64,000 bases of DNA. It comes from Alteracholeplasma palmae J233. Lineage in GTDB: Bacteria; Bacillota_I; Bacilli_A; Acholeplasmatales; Acholeplasmataceae. This document shows positions 8,674-18,118 of the stretch, in pieces (within the stretch, counting starts at the first letter, position 1; each line of letters opens with the position of its first letter). The position numbers and the translations under genes are program-made. The notes under the pieces were generated by a model. That model was not told where the DNA came from and did not search any database. It saw only the letters and a list, made by a program, of their open reading frames with translations. Where the stretch lies: NCBI RefSeq assembly GCF_000968055.1, contig NC_022538.1:779499-843498 (forward strand), in the 5' to 3' direction.

Positions 8674-9687
8674 ATGTCTGGGTTGTGGCAGTATTTTACA
8701 AAATAGTGATAAAACAATGCCAGGCTATGTAGAAAACCTTGAAGCAACTTATTGCAAGTCATGTTATCAACTTAAAAATTACGGCATAGCAACCGATCAC
8801 TTTCACCCAGAAAGTCTACCAGAACTAAAAAGTAAGTCTCTAATTGTTATGGTAAGTTCAGTGATGCACTTAGATATGCTTTTTTCATATCGTGTGGATA
8901 GATATTACCCAAATGAAAAATATCTATACATTATCAATCAAATGGATTTGCTTCCAGAAAGTACTAATTTAGATTACTTAATGGATCAGATTGTTAGAAA
9001 AGCAAGAAAAAACAAAATACCATATGAAGATATCGTATTTATGTCAGCCCTTAAAAAAGAAGATATAAGCTCTCTAGAAGATTATTTATTAAGTTACAAA
9101 GAAAAAATATTTATTTACTAGGGGTACAAAACAGTGGTAAAACTACTATCTTTAAAGCTCTTACTCATAATACAACAGCTTTAAACATGAAAAAAGCTGC
9201 CTTGACTCAAACAGCTTTACAAGAAAAATTTCATGATAAAATTTTATGGGATATGCCAGGGTTATTTCAAATGGGTTATTTACATCAAATTATGCCCTAT
9301 GAAAAATATAAGACCATTTTACCAGAAAAAGTACTTAGACCTACTATTTATCAATTAAATGCGACTCAAGCGATCATTATTGATGGTTTGATAGCTATTA
9401 ATTATATCAAAGGTGAAAAACAATCATTTGTTTTCTATTTTAATCAAATAATTAAGTACCATAAGACAAATGTATTAAAAGTACCCATTTTATTTGACAA
9501 AAAAGAAATTAAGTTTAATCACTATGCAGATAGCTATGAAACGAAAATATTTAAATTAGATAAAGAGATTAAATACCAAGTGACATTTGCGGATATGGGG
9601 ATATTACATCTTTTAGGACCAGCTACAATTGAAGTAGTACATGCTAAAAATATGCATGTTACTCTAATGGAGGCAATGTTTAAATGA
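8657..9687 (+). CDS. yqeH: YqeH-type circularly permuted GTPase, frameshifted
   Basis: A ribosome-biogenesis GTPase (30S assembly) in two frames. The first segment (8657-9121) has the Cys zinc finger CLGCGSIL and CKSC, then the permuted G4 motif INQMDLLP and G5-like VFMSALK. It stops at a TAG right before the P-loop. The rest, with G1 motif GVQNSGKTT (from 9124), DMPG and the C-terminal domain, continues one frame back up to 9687. One extra A in the A6 run at 9102-9107 would join them into about 343 residues, near the family length. Both halves look well conserved, so a base-call error or slippage is more likely than decay. Confidence 0.88.
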
Positions 9688-10265
9688 TTTTAGAAATTAG
9701 AAAAGCAGTAGAAGAGAAACTAGAAAAACACCCAGAAAGACTTAAGCATGTTCTAGGAGTATATGAAATGGCGACAAAACTCGCAGAACATTACAATCAA
9801 GAAGTTGAGCCAATTCAGATTGCTGCTTTATTTCATGATTACTCTAAGTATGATGACTTAGTTGATCAAATTAGATATATAGATTTAAAATTAGTAAAAA
9901 AATATAGTGAAACACCTGTTATGTATCATGCACTAGCTGCTGCAGCATTACTAGAATATCGCTATGATATTAAAAACAAAGAAATCCTAAGCGCTATTAG
10001 AAAACACGTATGGGGCGATGAAAATATGTCTATGGCAGATAAAATTGTTCTTATCAGTGATAAAATAGAATTAGGCAGAACATACCCTAAAGTAGAACAC
10101 TTTAGAAACTTAGCATTTACAGATATTGACCAAGCAATTTATGAGTTTTTAGTAGATAATATTTCTTATAATAAACAACAAGGAAATAAAATACACGATG
10201 AGCAATATTTAGTAATTGAGAAAATAAAGGAGCAGTTAGATGACAAAACTAGAACAGACAATTAA
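9684..10265 (+). CDS. yqeK: HD-domain hydrolase YqeK
   Basis: A 193-residue HD-superfamily metal-dependent phosphohydrolase. The first metal ligand is in LKHVLGVYEMA, the HD pair is in ALFHDYSKYDD, and IVLISDKIELGR carries the late Asp. YqeK proteins have been reported to hydrolyse diadenosine tetraphosphate symmetrically. It starts at an ATGA overlap with yqeH and overlaps rsfS by 26 nt. In Bacillus, nadD and yqeI stand between yqeH and yqeK; they are missing here, as is aroE. Confidence 0.93.
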   Translation: MILEIRKAVEEKLEKHPERLKHVLGVYEMATKLAEHYNQEVEPIQIAALFHDYSKYDDLVDQIRYIDLKLVKKYSETPVMYHALAAAALLEYRYDIKNKEILSAIRKHVWGDENMSMADKIVLISDKIELGRTYPKVEHFRNLAFTDIDQAIYEFLVDNISYNKQQGNKIHDEQYLVIEKIKEQLDDKTRTDN

Positions 10266-10551
10266 AATTTTAGATGATTTAAATGTAAAAGAACTTGTAG
10301 CATATGATTTTGAAAAAACTTCACCTTTCTATGATTATTTTGTTATAGCTACTGTCAATGATAGACAGTCTATGGCAGCTTTTAGCCATTTTAAAAAAGA
10401 AATGACAGAAGATGTTAAAAATGTAGAAGGAAAAGATAGTGGTTGGGCATTAATTGACTTAGGAGATATTATTGTTCATTTATTTAAAGAAGAAGAAAGA
10501 AAATTCTATAATTTTGATACAAGATTATTAGGTGTGAAAAAAGTATACTAA
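10240..10551 (+). CDS. rsfS: Ribosome silencing factor RsfS
   Basis: A 103-residue RsfS/YbeB/Iojap protein that binds uL14 on the large subunit and blocks subunit joining in slow growth. Typical segments are present: DFEKTSPFYDYFVIAT, DSGWALIDLGDIIVHLF and EEERKFYNFDTRL. The ATG at 10240 has AAGGAGC upstream inside yqeK. The stop overlaps the next ATG by 1 nt. Confidence 0.95.
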   Translation: MTKLEQTIKILDDLNVKELVAYDFEKTSPFYDYFVIATVNDRQSMAAFSHFKKEMTEDVKNVEGKDSGWALIDLGDIIVHLFKEEERKFYNFDTRLLGVKKVY

Positions 10552-11186
10552 TGTTTGCATATTACTATGATCAACTGATGGAAGATATTGACTATGAAAG
10601 TATTTTAGAGCCAATTATTCCTTATTTAAATAAAGAAGATCTTATTTTAGATGCAGGATGCGGAACAGGACATATTTTAAATTACTTAAGAAACACAGGA
10701 TTTTTATATGCTAAGGGAATTGATAATGATGAAAATATGTTATCTGTTGCAGGCAAGAAAATAAACAAGGAAGATGTTTTATACTATCATGATTTAAATG
10801 AAGTACTTCCGATGCAGTTTGATAAAATACTGATGTTGTTTGATGTGACTAATTACTTTGAAGATATTGAGATTATTTTTTCTAATATTTATCAAGGACT
10901 TAAAGATAATGGGTTATTTATCTTTGATATTTATAAGATAGAGTATTTAGAAATTATGAAAAACTATCAAGAAGAAGATGAATATCCTTTTTCTTACAAG
11001 TGGCATACTCAGTCAAAAAACCACATTCTCTCACATGATTTTTCTACACACAATTATAAATTAGAATTTAAACAATATTTATATGAAACAAGTTATTACG
11101 AAAAGATATTAAAAAAACTAGGATTTAAATTTAAAAAAATTTCAGGGAATGACGAAAGAAAAGAATATTACATTTGTAATAAGTAA
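10551..11186 (+). CDS. yqeM: YqeM-type SAM-dependent methyltransferase
   Basis: A 211-residue class I methyltransferase. SAM motif I is LILDAGCGTGHIL (about residues 30-42), followed by GIDNDENML. The substrate is unknown. The start codon overlaps the rsfS stop. A terminator-like hairpin that includes the comEA ribosome site follows its stop, so expression of the upstream block may be partly cut off here. The position between rsfS and comEA is the standard Firmicute order. Confidence 0.9.
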   Translation: MFAYYYDQLMEDIDYESILEPIIPYLNKEDLILDAGCGTGHILNYLRNTGFLYAKGIDNDENMLSVAGKKINKEDVLYYHDLNEVLPMQFDKILMLFDVTNYFEDIEIIFSNIYQGLKDNGLFIFDIYKIEYLEIMKNYQEEDEYPFSYKWHTQSKNHILSHDFSTHNYKLEFKQYLYETSYYEKILKKLGFKFKKISGNDERKEYYICNK

Positions 11187-11190
11187 AATG

Positions 11191-11231
11191 CCTCTTTGAC
11201 TACTAGTATAGGTAGTGAAGGAGGTTTTTTT
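11191..11231 (+). terminator. Terminator-like hairpin enclosing the comEA ribosome site
   Basis: The arms 11191-11203 and 11212-11224 pair over 13 positions with one mismatch and one G-T pair. They are followed by T7 (11225-11231), and the comEA ATG is at 11233. The GGAGG of comEA is the end of the 3' arm, so the folded RNA would both terminate transcription and hide the ribosome site. Confidence 0.75.
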
Positions 11232-11232
11232 A

Positions 11233-11712
11233 ATGAAAAAGGCATCATTGATTTTATTATTATGTCTCATATTTTTTATTACTTTTAAAAAGGAAGAACA
11301 ACCCCAAAAAATTATTTTGCCGAATACAATAAAGGTTGAAATTACAGGTGGTGTAGTTATTCCTGGTATCTATGAACTTAAACAAACAGATACAATAGCT
11401 GTACTTATCAATTTAGCTCATGGGTTTATGCCTGATGCAGATATAAAAATGGTAGATTTAAACGAGATAATTAAAAATAAAAAATATCATATTCCGTTTA
11501 AGAAAAGTGAAGTAGAAAAAAATTATAAATATGATCTTAATTCAATTTCTTATGATGAATTACTTAGTTTGGGCATCAAAGAAAATAGAGCTTTAGAAAT
11601 TATTATATACAGAAAAAATAAGCCTTTTGAAACACTAGAAGAGTTGCTAAATATTAAAGGAATTGGTGAAAAAACTCTTGAAAAGATTAAAGACTATTTT
11701 TACATTAGATGA
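11233..11712 (+). CDS. comEA: Competence DNA-binding protein ComEA
   Basis: A membrane-anchored DNA receptor for uptake. The 159-residue protein has an N-terminal hydrophobic anchor (ASLILLLCLIFFITF), an SLBB domain (VEITGGVVIPGIYELKQ) and a C-terminal double helix-hairpin-helix (LEELLNIKGIGEKTLEKI) that binds DNA. The ATG at 11233 is preceded by AAGGAGG; an upstream GTG at 11215 lies inside the hairpin and is less likely. The downstream comEC frame overlaps its 3' end. No type IV pilus genes are in view, so natural transformation is possible but not shown. Confidence 0.92.
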   Translation: MKKASLILLLCLIFFITFKKEEQPQKIILPNTIKVEITGGVVIPGIYELKQTDTIAVLINLAHGFMPDADIKMVDLNEIIKNKKYHIPFKKSEVEKNYKYDLNSISYDELLSLGIKENRALEIIIYRKNKPFETLEELLNIKGIGEKTLEKIKDYFYIR

Positions 11713-13567
11713 TCTACACTTATATTTGTTATTTGTTACGATATTTATTTTAATGATACACTATTATTTATTTGTTTTTATCATGCTATGGACACTCATA
11801 AAAGTTAGAAAAAATAAAAACATCATAATAGCTTTTATTATTCTTTCATTTATTATCATAACTATTTATATCTTTATAGTAAAAATTAATTTCTTAAAAT
11901 ATGGAATGATCATCGAAATAAATAAAAATGAATATTACAATCAATATGCAGTAAAGCTGTTATTTAAAAAAATAGATGTAATGAGCAAAACTGAATTTGA
12001 TATCGGCGATGTAATTAAAGTAAGTGGCAAAATAATACAATATGAAAAAGAACTTAATCCTAGAGGGTTTAATCAGAAGTACTTTCATCTTGGCAATCAA
12101 GTGATTGGCTATATAAAGACAAATGAGATCATAAAAATAGGCAGTTTTAAACTTTTTAGAGTAAGGGAGTATACACAAGACTTTTCAAAAAATGAATATA
12201 TTTCATATATGTTATTATTTTATATTTATTATAAAGTAGTAGACAAGATTTGTTACTATTTTGATTTAGAGGAAAGATATCAAAATATCGTTTATTTAGT
12301 TTTGACCATTGTATTGATGATTCTTTTTAAAATGCATTATTATTTAGAATTTAAATTAATTTTACTTGGAATTAAAATAAAGTGTGGAAACATACTTTCT
12401 TACCATGAAAAAAATAATTTAGCTTTTATAATACTTATCTTATATCAACCCACATATATTTTAAATCAAGGGTTCATTGTTTATTTAATTATCAAAACAC
12501 TATTAGGATTGACTCAAAATAAAAAAATTATCATATTAACCCTAATCCCATTTATTTTATACTGGAATCAGTCTTTTAGTTTATATGACTTACTTAATTT
12601 AAGTTACAGAAATCTAAAGGCGATTTTATACCCTATTCAGTTTTTTTGGAAAGACTACTCAAATAGTCACATGCTTCATTATCTATCTATGACTAAACTT
12701 CAATTAGAATCTATTAGGTTCATCTATTTTAAACCTAATGAAGTCTATTTTATAGGTTATTTTAGTAGTCTTATTTTCATTTTTAAGCATAAAAAGATAA
12801 GAATAAGACAAATATATACACTTATCCTTTTACTGATGATAGTAATGATTAAATATATAATCATTGATCTTAATAATAATTGGGTTGTATTTTTAGATGT
12901 CGGACAAGGAGATACGGCAGTTATGAAAAAAAATCATCAGATTATTGTGGTAGATGCATTTGATCAAAGTATTGATTTTTTAAAGACTAATGGCATAAGT
13001 AAAGTAGATTATCTTATCTTAACGCACTCAGACTTAGACCATATTAAAAATGCCCAGAAAATGATAGATCAATTTAAAGTAGAAACACTTATTGTAAGTT
13101 TCTATGATAATGGATATGATATTCATCATAATAATGTGATAAAAATCAAAGATTATATGTATCATGAAAAAACAGAAATAACATTTTTTGGTCCTTTTGA
13201 AAAATTAGAAAGTAAAAACAATAATTCAGTTTGTTTTAAAATAAAGATTAATAATAAAACAATTCTATTTACAGGTGATATAGAAAAAGAAGCGGAAAAG
13301 AACTATATAAAAAGATATGGTAACAACTTAAAAGCTAATTTATTGAAAGTTGCCCACCATGGATCTAATACATCATCAACAATGGAATTTATAAACTACG
13401 TCAACCCTAGTCATGCAATTATCTCAGTAGGAAAAAATAATACTTATGGCTTACCGGATATCGATGTTATTAATAGCCTAAAGAAAAAAGGAATTAAAGT
13501 ATTTATCACATCAGAAAATCACGCGGTCACATATAATTATAAAATATTTAAAAATGATATAAATTGA
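11663..13567 (+). CDS. comEC: ComEC/Rec2 DNA uptake channel
   Basis: A polytopic membrane channel for single-stranded DNA import. It has an N-terminal hydrophobic pair, a DUF4131-like domain (ELNPRGFNQKYFH), several more membrane segments, and a C-terminal metallo-beta-lactamase-like domain: FLDVGQGDTAV, THSDLDH (metal ligands), LFTGDIEKEAE and KVAHHGSNTSS. At 634 residues or fewer it is shorter than the Bacillus protein, mainly in the membrane part. The start is unclear: the frame opens with TTG at 11663 and the first ATG is at 11753; neither has a good ribosome site. Translational coupling to comEA is likely. Confidence 0.9.
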   Translation: MVKKLLKRLKTIFTLDDLHLYLLFVTIFILMIHYYLFVFIMLWTLIKVRKNKNIIIAFIILSFIIITIYIFIVKINFLKYGMIIEINKNEYYNQYAVKLLFKKIDVMSKTEFDIGDVIKVSGKIIQYEKELNPRGFNQKYFHLGNQVIGYIKTNEIIKIGSFKLFRVREYTQDFSKNEYISYMLLFYIYYKVVDKICYYFDLEERYQNIVYLVLTIVLMILFKMHYYLEFKLILLGIKIKCGNILSYHEKNNLAFIILILYQPTYILNQGFIVYLIIKTLLGLTQNKKIIILTLIPFILYWNQSFSLYDLLNLSYRNLKAILYPIQFFWKDYSNSHMLHYLSMTKLQLESIRFIYFKPNEVYFIGYFSSLIFIFKHKKIRIRQIYTLILLLMIVMIKYIIIDLNNNWVVFLDVGQGDTAVMKKNHQIIVVDAFDQSIDFLKTNGISKVDYLILTHSDLDHIKNAQKMIDQFKVETLIVSFYDNGYDIHHNNVIKIKDYMYHEKTEITFFGPFEKLESKNNNSVCFKIKINNKTILFTGDIEKEAEKNYIKRYGNNLKANLLKVAHHGSNTSSTMEFINYVNPSHAIISVGKNNTYGLPDIDVINSLKKKGIKVFITSENHAVTYNYKIFKNDIN

Positions 13568-13637
13568 GAAAGACTCAAACAAGGCTATTAAATATGACAC
13601 AAATTTAGTATAATAACTTGTGAAAGGGAGTTGTGTT

Positions 13638-14584
13638 ATGAAAGAACGTATATATACTATTTTTGGTAAACAATTTTTCTTCGTAGAAAAAAAATTAGAA
13701 ACTATGTTAACTGAATATAAAAATAAAGAGGTAGATATTATTAAGTATGATCTTGATGATTCTCCAATAGAAGAGCTGATTCAAGAACTACAAACAATTT
13801 CCTTTTTTTCGGATGAAAAAATTATTATCGTGAAAAACTTTGAAAAAATAGATCAAAAAAAAGAAGTCAAATTAAAAAAGTTATTGACTATCTAAAAAAA
13901 CCAAGTGAAGATATTAAATTAATCTTTCTTTCATCTAATTTGGAAGATACCAATGATTTAATACTGGCTCTTAAAAAATACACATATATAGATACCGTTG
14001 AGACTTTAGAAAAAGAACAGTATCCTGAGTATATTAAAAGAGTTTTAAAAAATGAAGGGTTTATAATTGATGATATTGCCGCAAACGAACTATCTATTAG
14101 AGTCGATTATGATTTATATGCACTAGATTTGGAAATCAATAAGTTAAAACTATATAGCTATGATACTAAAAAAATAACAATTGAACTTATCAAAGAGCTA
14201 GTTAGTAAAAACTTAGAAGATAATATATATGAATTAACAAAATTAGTTTTAGAAGAAAAAATAGAAAAAGCACATGAAGTTTTTAAAGACTTAATGCAAA
14301 CCAATGAAGAGCCTTTAAGAATTATTAATCAATTAGGACAAAGGGTTCGTGAATTAATGTATGCTAAAGATTTATTAAATCAGCATTATAACCAAGAACA
14401 AATTGCACAATATTTTAATTATAAAAAAGGTAGAGCCTATTTTTTAATTAAAGACGCAAAAGTTGTTAAACAAGAAAAATTAGAATACTTATTATCAAGC
14501 TTATCACAATTAGATTTTAAAATAAAATCAGGAAATATTGACAAAAAAATAGGACTTGAATTACTAATACTAGGGAGTGTATAA
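13638..14584 (+). CDS. holA: DNA polymerase III delta subunit HolA, frameshifted
   Basis: Delta subunit of the clamp loader, normally essential. The first segment (13638 to TAA at 13893-13895) begins MKERIYTIFGKQFFFVEKKL after GGGAG and a -10 TATAAT at 13609-13614. The frame then shifts back by one, and IDYLKKPSEDIKLIFLSS continues through the AAA+ lid and C-terminal helices (GNIDKKIGLELLIL) to 14584. One extra A in the A8 run at 13855-13862, or in the A6 run at 13874-13879, restores about 315 residues. Position before rpsT matches the Firmicute order. A real null mutation is unlikely in a living cell. Confidence 0.86.
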
Positions 14585-14585
14585 A

Positions 14586-15239
14586 ATGTTAAAAAATAAC
14601 AAAGTACTTATATTCGATTTTGAAACAAGTGGGCTAAGCCCACAAGATAGCCAAGTAATAGAAATTGGTGCAGTATTACTAGAAGAAAAAAATAATACTT
14701 ATGTTGTCTCAAAAGAACTTAATCTATTAGTCACAGCAGACAAACCTTTACCAGCTAAAATAGTAGAAATCACAAATATCACAGATGAAATGTTACTAAG
14801 AGATGGTGTAGAACCAAAAGAAGCATTTAGACAATTATCATCAATGATTGATGAACAAACGCTTTTGGTGGCATATAACATTCAATTTGATTTAAGTTTC
14901 TTACAAAAAATGTATCAAGATTTTTATGAACCAAGTTATAAAATAAAAAATGACATCTTAGATGTCATGGTAGTTTATAAAGATAGAAACGAATTTCCTC
15001 ATAGATTAGAAAACGCAGTAGCAAAATATAAAGTCAGTGTTTTAAGCACGCATAGAGCATTAGATGATGTATACGCAACATACGAGGTTTTAAAAGCACT
15101 TAAAGCAGAAAAGCCAGTCATTAAACACTATGTAAATAAAATAGGCTATAATCCTAAATACGGTGTATCTGGTATCAAATTGCCACATGTTACTTATATT
15201 CCACAATACGGAAATAGATTAGAAGTAGAAAAAGCATAA
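14586..15239 (+). CDS. DEDDh 3'-5' exonuclease (DnaQ/PolC-exonuclease type)
   Basis: A 217-residue exonuclease. The DEDDh motifs are in order: FDFETSGLSPQ (Exo I, near residue 12), VAYNIQFDLSFL (Exo II) and HRALDDVYATYEV (Exo III with His and Asp). It may act as a proofreading or repair exonuclease; a specific polymerase partner cannot be shown. ATG 14586 has AGGGAG 8 nt upstream; a GTG at 14577 is in frame but overlaps the ribosome site. It starts 1 nt after the holA stop and is not part of the usual Bacillus block at this site. Confidence 0.9.
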   Translation: MLKNNKVLIFDFETSGLSPQDSQVIEIGAVLLEEKNNTYVVSKELNLLVTADKPLPAKIVEITNITDEMLLRDGVEPKEAFRQLSSMIDEQTLLVAYNIQFDLSFLQKMYQDFYEPSYKIKNDILDVMVVYKDRNEFPHRLENAVAKYKVSVLSTHRALDDVYATYEVLKALKAEKPVIKHYVNKIGYNPKYGVSGIKLPHVTYIPQYGNRLEVEKA

Positions 15240-15263
15240 AAAAAATACATCCTAGGATGTATC
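15238..15263 (-). terminator. Terminator of rpsT
   Basis: Eight-base arms 15245-15252 and 15255-15262 are followed on the minus strand by a run of T (plus-strand A-run from 15245 back to 15237). It lies between convergent genes and may also serve the exonuclease gene. Confidence 0.75.
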
Positions 15264-15524
15264 TTATAGGTTATTAACCAATTTTGTTAAACTAGATTTA
15301 TGTCTTGCAACAAAGTTTGTATGATAAATGCCTTTTGATTGCCCTTTATCTAATTTCTTATGAGCAACTGCTAAAGAAGATACTGCTTTATCTTTATCAG
15401 ATGCAGCTACTGCTAGATGAACTTCTTTAATAGCAGTCTTCACAGATGATTTGAAAGAAGCATTACTTAGACGACGTTTTTCATTTGTTTTGTTACGTTT
15501 GATTTGTTGTTTGATATTAGCCAC
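15264..15524 (-). CDS. rpsT: 30S ribosomal protein S20
   Basis: An 86-residue, basic, helical protein that binds 16S rRNA. It starts ANIKQQIKRNKTNEKRR after the initiator and carries the typical SSVKTAIKEV and KGIYHTNFVARHKSSL segments. The start is GTG (15524-15522), 7 nt after AGGAGG. It is the last member of the yqeG-rpsT block but is inverted relative to holA, as in Bacillus. It has its own promoter on the minus strand. Confidence 0.97.
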   Translation of the reverse strand: MANIKQQIKRNKTNEKRRLSNASFKSSVKTAIKEVHLAVAASDKDKAVSSLAVAHKKLDKGQSKGIYHTNFVARHKSSLTKLVNNL

Positions 15525-15550
15525 AACTTCACCTCCTAATTACCACAACT

Positions 15551-15579
15551 ATTGTATCAAACCGCATACAAAATTGCAA
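15551..15579 (-). promoter_or_regulatory. Promoter for rpsT
   Basis: Read on the minus strand, -35 TTGCAA (15579-15574) and -10 TACAAT (15556-15551) have a 17-nt spacer. Confidence 0.75.
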
Positions 15580-15630
15580 CAGTTTTCGCATTTTAATGGT
15601 AAAATAGTTATATTGATATGAGGTGTAGAG

Positions 15631-16200
15631 ATGACAACAGCAAATAAAATAACAATTTTTAGAGTATTTTTAATTCCAGTCATGTTAATTTTAATCTATA
15701 TTCCAGGATTAGAACAAGAAATTGGATTCTTAGATTTAAAATTAGCACGACTTTTATTTACAATAATTTTCATTATTGCATCATTAACAGACTTCCTAGA
15801 TGGATATATTGCTAGAAAGTATAAACAAATTACTACATTTGGAAAATTCTTAGATCCACTTGCAGATAAAGTGTTAGTATTAACAGCATTTTTATATTTA
15901 ATGATTTTAATGCCTGATAGAGTAACCGTATGGGCAGTAATGATTGTAATCATTAGAGAATTTATGGTAACAGGTATCAGACTACTTGCGGTAGAAAAAG
16001 GTGTAGTTATAGCTGCCTCTAAATACGGTAAGCTAAAAACAGCAACCACTATGGTAGCGTTAATTTGGTTATTATTTAATGATTTTGGGCTACCTGCAAT
16101 CATAGGTGATATTCTTTTCTATCTAGCAATTATATTAACAGTAGTTTCTGGATTAGAATATTTCTTTAAAAATAAAAAAGTTATCTTAGAGAGTGTATAA
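15631..16200 (+). CDS. pgsA: CDP-diacylglycerol-glycerol-3-phosphate phosphatidyltransferase
   Basis: Makes phosphatidylglycerol phosphate, the first step to phosphatidylglycerol, at the membrane. The CDP-alcohol phosphotransferase signature is complete in the order DG..AR, then G, D and D: LDGYIARKYKQ followed by FGKFLDPLADK (about residues 53-79). Several membrane helices are visible over 189 residues, and the protein starts TTANKITIFRVFLIPVM, typical of PgsA. It is followed 45 nt later by recA, as in many Firmicutes. Confidence 0.97.
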   Translation: MTTANKITIFRVFLIPVMLILIYIPGLEQEIGFLDLKLARLLFTIIFIIASLTDFLDGYIARKYKQITTFGKFLDPLADKVLVLTAFLYLMILMPDRVTVWAVMIVIIREFMVTGIRLLAVEKGVVIAASKYGKLKTATTMVALIWLLFNDFGLPAIIGDILFYLAIILTVVSGLEYFFKNKKVILESV

Positions 16201-16245
16201 AAGTAAAAACAATAATTTTCACTATAATAAAGTAGAGGTGTAAAA

Positions 16246-17238
16246 ATGGCAGACGAGAAAAAACAAAAAGCATTAGAAGCTGCAATGAAAGAAATTGAAA
16301 AACAATTTGGTAAGGGTTCAATTATGAAACTAGATTCAGGAGTTGACCATACAATTGAAGCAATTTCTACAGGATCATTATCATTGGATATTGCTATGGG
16401 AATAGGTGGATATCCAAAAGGAAGAATCATAGAAGTTTATGGACCAGAAAGTTCAGGAAAAACTACTTTAACACTTCATGCAATAGCAGAAGCACAAAAA
16501 GCGGGTGGATATGTTGCATTTATTGATGCAGAACATGCCTTAGATCCTAAATATGCTAAAGCATTAGGTGTTGATATAGATAATTTACTTTTATCTCAAC
16601 CTGATACAGGTGAACAAGCATTAGAAATCGCAGAAGCTCTAATTAGAAGCGGTAGCGTTGATTTAATTGTTATTGACTCTGTAGCGGCATTGGTTCCAGA
16701 AGCAGAAATCAATGGAGATATGGGAGACTCACATGTTGGGCTACATGCAAGAATGATGAGCCAAGCAATGAGAAAGCAATCAGGTATTATATCTAAATCA
16801 AATACAGTAGTCATTTATATTAACCAAATTAGAGAAAAAGTTGGCGTTATGTTTGGTTCACCTGAAACAACAACAGGTGGACGTGCCCTTAAATTCTTCT
16901 CATCAGTAAGATTAGAAATTAGAAGAGCAGAAGCAATCAAAGAAGGAACCGACATAGTTGGTATCAAATCTAATGTAAAAGTAGTTAAATCAAAAGTGGC
17001 ACCACCTTTAAAAGTAGCTTCAGTAGATATCATGTATGGTAAAGGTATTTCAAAAGTTGGTGAAGTTTTAGATCTAGCAACTGAATTAGAATTAATCCAA
17101 AAAAGCGGTGCATGGTATGCATATAACGAAGAAAAAATTGGACAAGGTAGAGAAAATGCTAAAACATACCTTTTAAATCATCCAGAAATATATGAATTAC
17201 TTGAAAAACAAATTAGAGAACATTATTTAGCTAAATAA
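16246..17238 (+). CDS. recA: Recombinase RecA
   Basis: An ATP-dependent strand exchange protein. Walker A is GPESSGKTT; the MAW region, the L1/L2 loops ([21 protein letters not shown]) and the C-terminal domain are all present. The 330 residues are slightly short because the acidic C-terminal tail is reduced. A TATAAT (16223-16228) lies 18 nt before the start, with no clear -35 and no clear LexA/DinR box. A terminator follows at once, so recA can be made as a single-gene message. Confidence 0.98.
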   Translation: MADEKKQKALEAAMKEIEKQFGKGSIMKLDSGVDHTIEAISTGSLSLDIAMGIGGYPKGRIIEVYGPESSGKTTLTLHAIAEAQKAGGYVAFIDAEHALDPKYAKALGVDIDNLLLSQPDTGEQALEIAEALIRSGSVDLIVIDSVAALVPEAEINGDMGDSHVGLHARMMSQAMRKQSGIISKSNTVVIYINQIREKVGVMFGSPETTTGGRALKFFSSVRLEIRRAEAIKEGTDIVGIKSNVKVVKSKVAPPLKVASVDIMYGKGISKVGEVLDLATELELIQKSGAWYAYNEEKIGQGRENAKTYLLNHPEIYELLEKQIREHYLAK

Positions 17239-17263
17239 GATGGGATAAAACCCATCTTTTTTT
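17238..17263 (+). terminator. Terminator of recA
   Basis: Seven-base arms 17238-17244 and 17251-17257 with a 6-nt loop are followed by a T-run. Confidence 0.88.
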
Positions 17264-17280
17264 ATAAAAAAAACTAGTGA

Positions 17281-17937
17281 TTAACTAGCTTTAAAGGTTT
17301 TAATACTTATATTTTGTAAATCTGCTTTTAAGAAAAATGTTTGATTTTCAAAACTTGAATTCTTGTAAGTTAATGCAATATATAAATCAGGTCTTTTTAC
17401 ACTGATAAAGGCTAAAGTTGTTGTTGGATGCATAAAATTATAATCAATTGAAACACGTTTACTGTAAGAAGAAGAATTATTTTTTTCAACTAAATCTTTA
17501 TCTAAAAGGGAATTTTTATTATCTATCCATTGAGTTTGAAGCACAAACTGTGCTTTAAGATTAGTAACATCAGACTGTTTTTTATCAATGTAACTATTAA
17601 ATAAATAGTTACCGCCTACTAAAGTTTCTACTTCTTTTTCATCTTTTGTAGTAATAGACTTTTTAGGTGTTGTAATTCTATCTGGTTCAACAACAAAAGT
17701 GAAATCGCCTAAATCTACTTCAAATGTGTTAGAATCCTCGTGATAAGTTAGATTTCTAAAGTTAGAAGAAACTAACTCTTCATTAAAAGTTACTTTGTTA
17801 TACTTTAAATAATTTCCTAAATAAAGAAAAGTTAAAAAAACTACCGGAACAATAATGACAAAAAAAACAACGAAAATAATTAATCTATATTGATATAAGT
17901 TGTTTAAAAATTTGTTGCTTGAAATTTGTTTTCTCAT
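17281..17937 (-). CDS. Single-pass membrane protein of unknown function
   Basis: A 218-residue protein with one N-terminal membrane helix (IIFVVFFVIIVPVVFLTFLYL) after a basic, Asn-rich start. The rest is a beta-rich extracellular domain with no family motif I recognise. ATG 17937 is 7 nt after a GGGG stretch; a TTG farther upstream is in frame. It lies alone on the minus strand between recA and rny, with the rny promoter just behind it. It is probably a surface-anchored protein in a wall-less cell; this is inference. Confidence 0.7.
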   Translation of the reverse strand: MRKQISSNKFLNNLYQYRLIIFVVFFVIIVPVVFLTFLYLGNYLKYNKVTFNEELVSSNFRNLTYHEDSNTFEVDLGDFTFVVEPDRITTPKKSITTKDEKEVETLVGGNYLFNSYIDKKQSDVTNLKAQFVLQTQWIDNKNSLLDKDLVEKNNSSSYSKRVSIDYNFMHPTTTLAFISVKRPDLYIALTYKNSSFENQTFFLKADLQNISIKTFKAS

Positions 17938-18011
17938 AAAATACCCCAATCCTATATAAAACTATAATCTAATTATAACAAAAAAACAATAAAAAACCAA
18001 AGAAATATCAA

Positions 18012-18040
18012 TTGACTATTCTAACTTTACTATGTATAAT
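18012..18040 (+). promoter_or_regulatory. Promoter for rny
   Basis: TTGACT (18012-18017), a 17-nt spacer and TATAAT (18035-18040) form a near-consensus promoter. The start of transcription would be near 18047, which rules out any translation start upstream of that. Confidence 0.85.
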
Positions 18041-18118
18041 GAAATAGTAGTTAAAATTAATAATAATCATCAAACTAAAAATGATGAATATAATAAAAAA
18101 ATAATTGGAGGTGTACCT

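Noticed and set aside
9095-9125. Programmed -1 ribosomal frameshift in yqeH
   Set aside because: The zero-frame codons around the A6 run do not form a good X-XXY-YYZ heptamer, and the run is short. A missing base or slippage is simpler.
18032-18118. Longer N-terminus for RNase Y
   Set aside because: These codons overlap the -10 box and lie mostly before the predicted transcription start. The GGAGGT site favours ATG 18119.
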